From the NCBI GenBank assembly GCA_963277665.1, contig OY728136.1, forward strand, positions 810,613,123 through 810,677,122: a DNA stretch of 64,000 nt. The letters are read 5' to 3'. The first letter of the stretch is position 1; every line of letters starts with the position of its first letter. The translations under genes were made by a program, and so were the position numbers. Shown here in pieces: positions 59,100 through 64,000 of this stretch. The notes beneath the pieces were generated by a model, which did not search any database, was not told where the DNA came from, and saw only the letters and a list, made by a program, of their open reading frames with translations. The DNA is from Viscum album. Lineage: Eukaryota; Streptophyta; Magnoliopsida; Santalales; Viscaceae.

Positions 59100-61530
59100 A
59101 TGTAATTATTTTTTCATAAACGATATATATGAATAGTTATTAAACGATTATATAATGTTTATATTTAATTCTTATTCCATTATTAAGAAACTTTATTATA
59201 TAGAATACTAAACAATATAGAAGGATTGGGACAACCGATCTGAAACAAACATGAAAAACAAATTATTTATATCGCATAATAATGAATTCAATGAAATGTT
59301 GTTAATAAATATGTTATATGATTTTAAATGTAAATATTACATGGTTTCATATATTTTAGTGTGTCTAATAAATATTTTTATAATAAATCTACATTTATTA
59401 TGTAGGCTGTTCAAAAATGTATAAAGCAAGAAGATACTTGAGGTAAGGGTTTATTGTATCACATTTATTTCTGTGAGACATATTCCATAATAATGATTAG
59501 ATTCCTTTGTGTGTTGTATATACAACCCACGAATTTATTTTATGATTAATTTAAATAAAATTAAAGGGATTTTACAAAAATATATAAGGTTATCTGTTTC
59601 TTAATGTTTTGATTTAGATATTACTAATGTTTAATGGGTTCATCTTCTTAAACTGTCTTCTTTGGGATATATGATATTTTATCCCCATGTATTTATCAAT
59701 GATGTGTTCATAAATCCCATTTGAGTTATTATATATTGAATTTATTTATTTTCTTGATATATAATTATTCATATGATGACATTATTTCATGGGGATTATG
59801 ATTAAAAAGTTACTAAATGGGTAAGAGAATTAGGTTTCAATCACATTTTATTTGAGATTTTTTATGCCTCAAATTACATTAATGATATAATATAATCCTT
59901 ATCTTAATATTGGGTTCGTTTTCTTATCATTTTTTTATTCTTACATTTTTCATGTAAGAGTTTAATTTTCCACTAATTGGTACATAAAATTATCATAAAA
60001 TTTTCTAATAAAAAATTGACTTATTTTCTCTTTCGTCATGAATAGTTTTCCTTAATTTTCATGTTTTCTTTATAAAAAAATTACATAATGTTTTCTATAT
60101 TCTCAAATGATTTATTAAATTAATTTATGTACTTAATTTAATTTTAATAAATAATTCATTATAAGGATTATTCTTTTTTTTATCCAAACGATATACTTTT
60201 TATAAGGTGTGAAAGGAGAGTTTTATTTTCAAGTGTATGACAAGAATTTATTTTCCTACTTTATTGAATATTATTTTATATGTATATTAGTTTAAAATAT
60301 TTCCTGATTAATTAAAAATAATAGTATTTTTAAGATATTCTGGATTTTTTAAGATTAAATTTTATTAAAATAAGGTGATCTGGTTTTAATTGAATGCTTC
60401 AAATATTATTTTATATGTAAATTTAATCTATGTCAACATCCATTAATAATTATAATGATTCATTGGTGATATGATCTTATGAATCCTCCCACTTTTATAG
60501 ATGAAATATGATGAGTATGATTCTATGAAATCCATTTTCCCCTTGCCATAGTTATGTCCTAATGGGATCCTTAGAAAAAATATTCATTCCTATAGGTTAT
60601 GATATATTTAAATGATAAATGTTTAATGAAATTTTGGAACACACACATATATATGGATTTAATTTCACAAAACATGAGTATGTAATATTCTCTTAATTCA
60701 TTTTTTAATTGCTTGTATTTCATGAAATAATTATAGGAAATGAGTTAATGTGATCAATCTACTATTTTAAGCCTGTAGGTATGCATGATAGATTATGATA
60801 TAAGAAATTTGTGGTTATGTTTGATCGACTATGGTATAGGAAATAATTAGTGATTATAGATCCTTTATGATAGTTAAAATTTTATTTTATGAATGATCTT
60901 ATTTTTTATGATTGTATCAATATTTAAATTTTAAAAATGTTATCAAGTCTATGATTATGATGGTTCCTCCTTTTTATAACATTTTATTACGACTATGACC
61001 TGATCATATTGTTATTTTTTTTATTAATGATGATTCATATTTCAAATTATTTTTGAATTTTTAATGATATTGTTTTATTATATGTCTCTTGTTTATAATA
61101 TAAAATAGAATGGGTATAATCATTTAATGTTCTTACCATGTCCACATAGCTTATTCTTATCTTATACACAATTATGATATTTGATTGATATCTTTTATGT
61201 TTACCCTTATGGGTAATATGATCTCACCACTAATTAAATTTTAATTTTATCCTTGTTTTCAAAGATGGGTACTACGTATTATATATATAATAAATATGAA
61301 AGTTTTGAATAAATATGTTGGCTATAATGTAGGTTTTTATGAACCAACTGTTAATTTATCCAAAATTCAAGAGGCACAAATTTTTTATGGTTTTGGTTTT
61401 GACTGTAATATTATCTATTGGATAATTTTATAATATAATTTAATATCTATGTACGTACAATACATGTCATTATAATCGGAACCAAATTATGTGTTAGTTA
61501 ATATTCAGATATTATTTTTATAAAACCTTA

Positions 61531-62250
61531 TAAAATCCCCAAGGGATATATCTATGTGTAGTAAAATAAACAAATGTTTTCTATAGTATAGATTATTTAG
61601 GTTTCCTTATAATAAATACATGTTTATATACTATTATTTGATGTAATTTTAGAATTTATTCTTCTAGTAGAAACAACCTTGAAATGAGTTTTTAGAGTAT
61701 ATCTAGGCCATAAATCTAGTTCAAGGTGAATGGTCCCCTTTCACTATTATGGGATATTCATATAAAATTTCACATTTTATTTATTAAATATTATTAAGGA
61801 TTTGTATAGATGATAATCAAGGATGAAATTGGTTAAATATAAGTGGTTATATATTGAAATAAAGGTTTCATGATTTATTCATACTATAAATGAATTTTCA
61901 TCAATATATCATCTATCAATATCATTACTGTTTCTTACACTAATCCGTTTTGTTTCATTAAATTGATGTAACTAAGAGGTATCACCTTATGAACGAAATG
62001 TGGAAGGTAATGAAATTATTTTCCTCCCATGAAACTGAAATGGATTTTAACTAGAAAAAAAATATGAGATTATTCACAATAAACTTTCACAAAATATGAA
62101 TAATTTTATAATCATAGGTGAGTTTCCTGAGACACCAATTAAGAGGAAAATTTTTTCATCGTATTTTTAGGAGTAAATGATCATGGAGAAATGAATGTTA
62201 AATTACTATAATTTTAATAAGTTCAAAAGAAGATACAAGTAGTATTTATT
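61531..62250. other. AT-rich sequence between LTR copies
   Basis: No readable gag or pol, no clear PBS or polypurine tract. If the two flanking copies belong to one element, its internal region is very short. Confidence 0.3.
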
Positions 62251-64000
62251 AATTTTCAATATGTTTTCCTTTTTTATTGTTCATATTTTTTAAAATAGTA
62301 TATTTTATTTTTCAAAGATGAATGTTTTCGATTTTCAAAAAGTTAACTTCCTTTTGGAAAATAAGGTATTATAGACGTCACATTTTGATTTTAATTTGAA
62401 ATTAAAGTTACCAAGGTTTCATTTAATTATATTTAATCCAATTAATTACAGACAAATCGAGATTATACTTGATTTTTTATAAGTTCATTTTTGCGCTTAA
62501 AATGATTTTTTTTATAAACATTATATTTATTTGGGAAATATGTTTTATTAATATTAGATTATTAAATAATTTTTGATTAATTATTTTAATGTATGTTATT
62601 TATTATATATTCATTAAAATTAATTTTCTTACAATAGTTTATTTTTTATGAGCCAGAAAATATAATGATATAAAATTGAAATCATATAAATGATTTTATT
62701 TCTAAAAATAGTGTTTATTTAATTTCATGTGTCTATTTTAAAATATAATTATATTTATTATAGGAAGTAAAACATGAAATTTGGATTAAATATTTATAAT
62801 TAGGATGAATGAAATTGGTAAATATTTCCCTTCAATTTTTAGACATTATAAAAAATAACCTTTCTAAATTTTTGTCACCTCGATAATTGTAAAATGGGAA
62901 AATATTTTTATAAGTTTTTGTTATAGCCTTAAAATTTCATGAGCACATTTTTTTATCTGAATAAATTAGTATATTTAATTCTTGGTTATCTATATATAAA
63001 AATATTGAATCCTTGTTCAATTTTTTGTTTGATTATGATATTTTTATTATTTTATGGAAATTATATGAAAATAATTCCACTCTATTGATATTAATATATC
63101 AAAAAAAATCAAGTGTAAAAAGATGTTATGTTCTGTTATAAATGATTATCTGATATATGAAATATATTTTTAATTTTATAATGTATTCATATTTTTTAGT
63201 GACTATATAACTATCTTTCATTGCTACTCTATGTTGAAACAATATCTGTTCATGTAATTGAAAAAAAATAAATGTTTTAATAAATTTTAAAATTAATAAA
63301 AAATGAATTAATTATTATGTTACATTATTTTTTATGTAAATATATCAAAATACTATTGTATTATATTTTTTTATTAAAAATATATTTCAATCACATTTTC
63401 TTTATATTCAATATTTTTGAATAGTCATGAAAATTATATTAATGTTATCTTATGGTAAATATTATATTATTAAATTAATTAGAAGTCATAAATATATTAT
63501 CATAATTAAAGTAAATATTATATAGTATAAGTTAATAAATTTTTAATATATGGATCACTTGTTTTAATAGTGACATTGATGACCACTAAATAGAAAAAAC
63601 ATTGATGTTGTGGTAATTGTCAAAAGGGTTTACTAGGGGATAAAACAAAGAGACATGGGTTTCAAAATCACATAAACTGGTCTAAATATTATTGGATGAG
63701 ACTTTTTAGACTTATAATCAATGCGTAGTCTTTATAAATCATTACGGAAAATGTAATCATGAAAATTAATAAATAGGATTTTAATACATTAATTGATTCG
63801 AATGGTTCCCCTTCTATTATTATAAAAGGTCAAATATTCTATTTACATATTCACAAATTTTTATCCTCATTTATCAAAAAATACATACAATAACACCTTC
63901 CTATATTCATTTAATATGACCTATAATATATATAATTTCCAGAAGACCTTCCTTTTAATATATTAGTTATAAGAAAAATGTGGATTCCCAATGAAGAGGT
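62251..64000 (+). repeat. Element D, decayed LTR copy 2, right end outside window
   Basis: 63555-63850 aligns with 58261-58560 (shared TGACCA(T/C), AAATAGAAAA, ATTGTCAAA blocks). TATAAAAG at 63821-63828, and the window ends in GAAGAGGT, the donor-like site at the expected distance (about 170 bp). The start is uncertain. Confidence 0.5.

Larger units (their letters stand above)
57715..61530 (+). repeat. Element D, decayed LTR copy 1 (Tekay-type family)
   Basis: Very AT-rich and without coding sequence. TATAAAAG with following GGGAAC (58532-58539), hairpin 58874-58918 and worn second hairpin 59061-59099 at the spacings seen in the Tekay LTR, and an ATGATCTCACCAC...TTGTTTTCAAAG block (acceptor-like, 61264) like TGAGCTCACCCC...TTTCCCAG in the Tekay LTR. 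Start and end are not resolved; 61530 is an estimate from spacing. Confidence 0.5.

Noticed and set aside
1..64000. Bacterial-type operons, CRISPR arrays, rRNA genes
   Set aside because: No repeat-spacer pattern or rRNA-like sequence seen; coding remnants are all eukaryotic retroelement domains apart from the F-box-like frame and one unknown.

Overview
This window looks like heterochromatic, intergenic DNA from a large, AT-rich flowering-plant genome. Nearly everything I can recognise is a nested stack of plant retrotransposons: Ty3/gypsy chromoviruses of the Tekay/Del type (LTRs of about 3.7-4.7 kb, initiator-Met tRNA primer sites beginning TGGTATC, LTRs opening TGTAACACC, a chromodomain after integrase) and one L1-type LINE with a plant-style C-terminal RNase H. 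Reading frames are short because the elements are decayed by stops and frameshifts. I see no intact single-copy host gene, rRNA, tRNA or CRISPR array. The species cannot be named from this sequence.

Layout. 1-13108 (minus): an old Ty3/gypsy element (A), cut by the window edge; its 5' LTR is split by a solo LTR (9208-12981). 13109-14837 (minus): gag and protease remnant of another Ty3/gypsy element. About 14838-20640 (minus): LINE with ORF1, endonuclease, reverse transcriptase, zf-RVT and RNase H remnants. 20641-23524 and 35994-38830: one stretch of poorly resolved sequence, with a zinc-knuckle ORF and a GC-rich island, split by a nearly full-length Tekay-type element (23525-35993, plus; 3.7-kb LTRs, PBS, gag, PR, RT, RH, IN, chromodomain, PPT). 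About 39003-57714 (plus): a second chromovirus (B) whose RNase H is interrupted by element C (42325-53781, minus; perfect CCTCA target duplication). 57715-64000: very AT-rich remains of at least two diverged LTR copies (D).

Most notable. Element C has two 4.7-kb LTRs but only about 2.0 kb of internal sequence and no gag or pol. Instead it carries, in LTR sense orientation, a 194-codon open reading frame whose N-terminus looks like an F-box protein. It is therefore a non-autonomous, gene-capturing LTR element, probably mobilised by a Tekay-type relative.

The LTRs of A, the solo LTR, the Tekay element, C and D share one architecture: a TATAAAAG box, a small hairpin, a GT splice-donor-like site, two or three hairpins at roughly 180-200 bp intervals (several with a palindromic GTACGTAC in the loop), and a splice-acceptor-like site near the LTR end. 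Hairpin arms differ between copies but stay complementary, which suggests a selected RNA or DNA structure inside an LTR intron. I know of no description of it.

Confidence is high for element classes, nesting order and the LTR borders of the Tekay element, solo LTR and element C. It is moderate for the F-box assignment and the intron model, and low for boundaries inside decayed sequence (13-15 kb, 20.6-23.5 kb, 36-39 kb, 57.7-64 kb).
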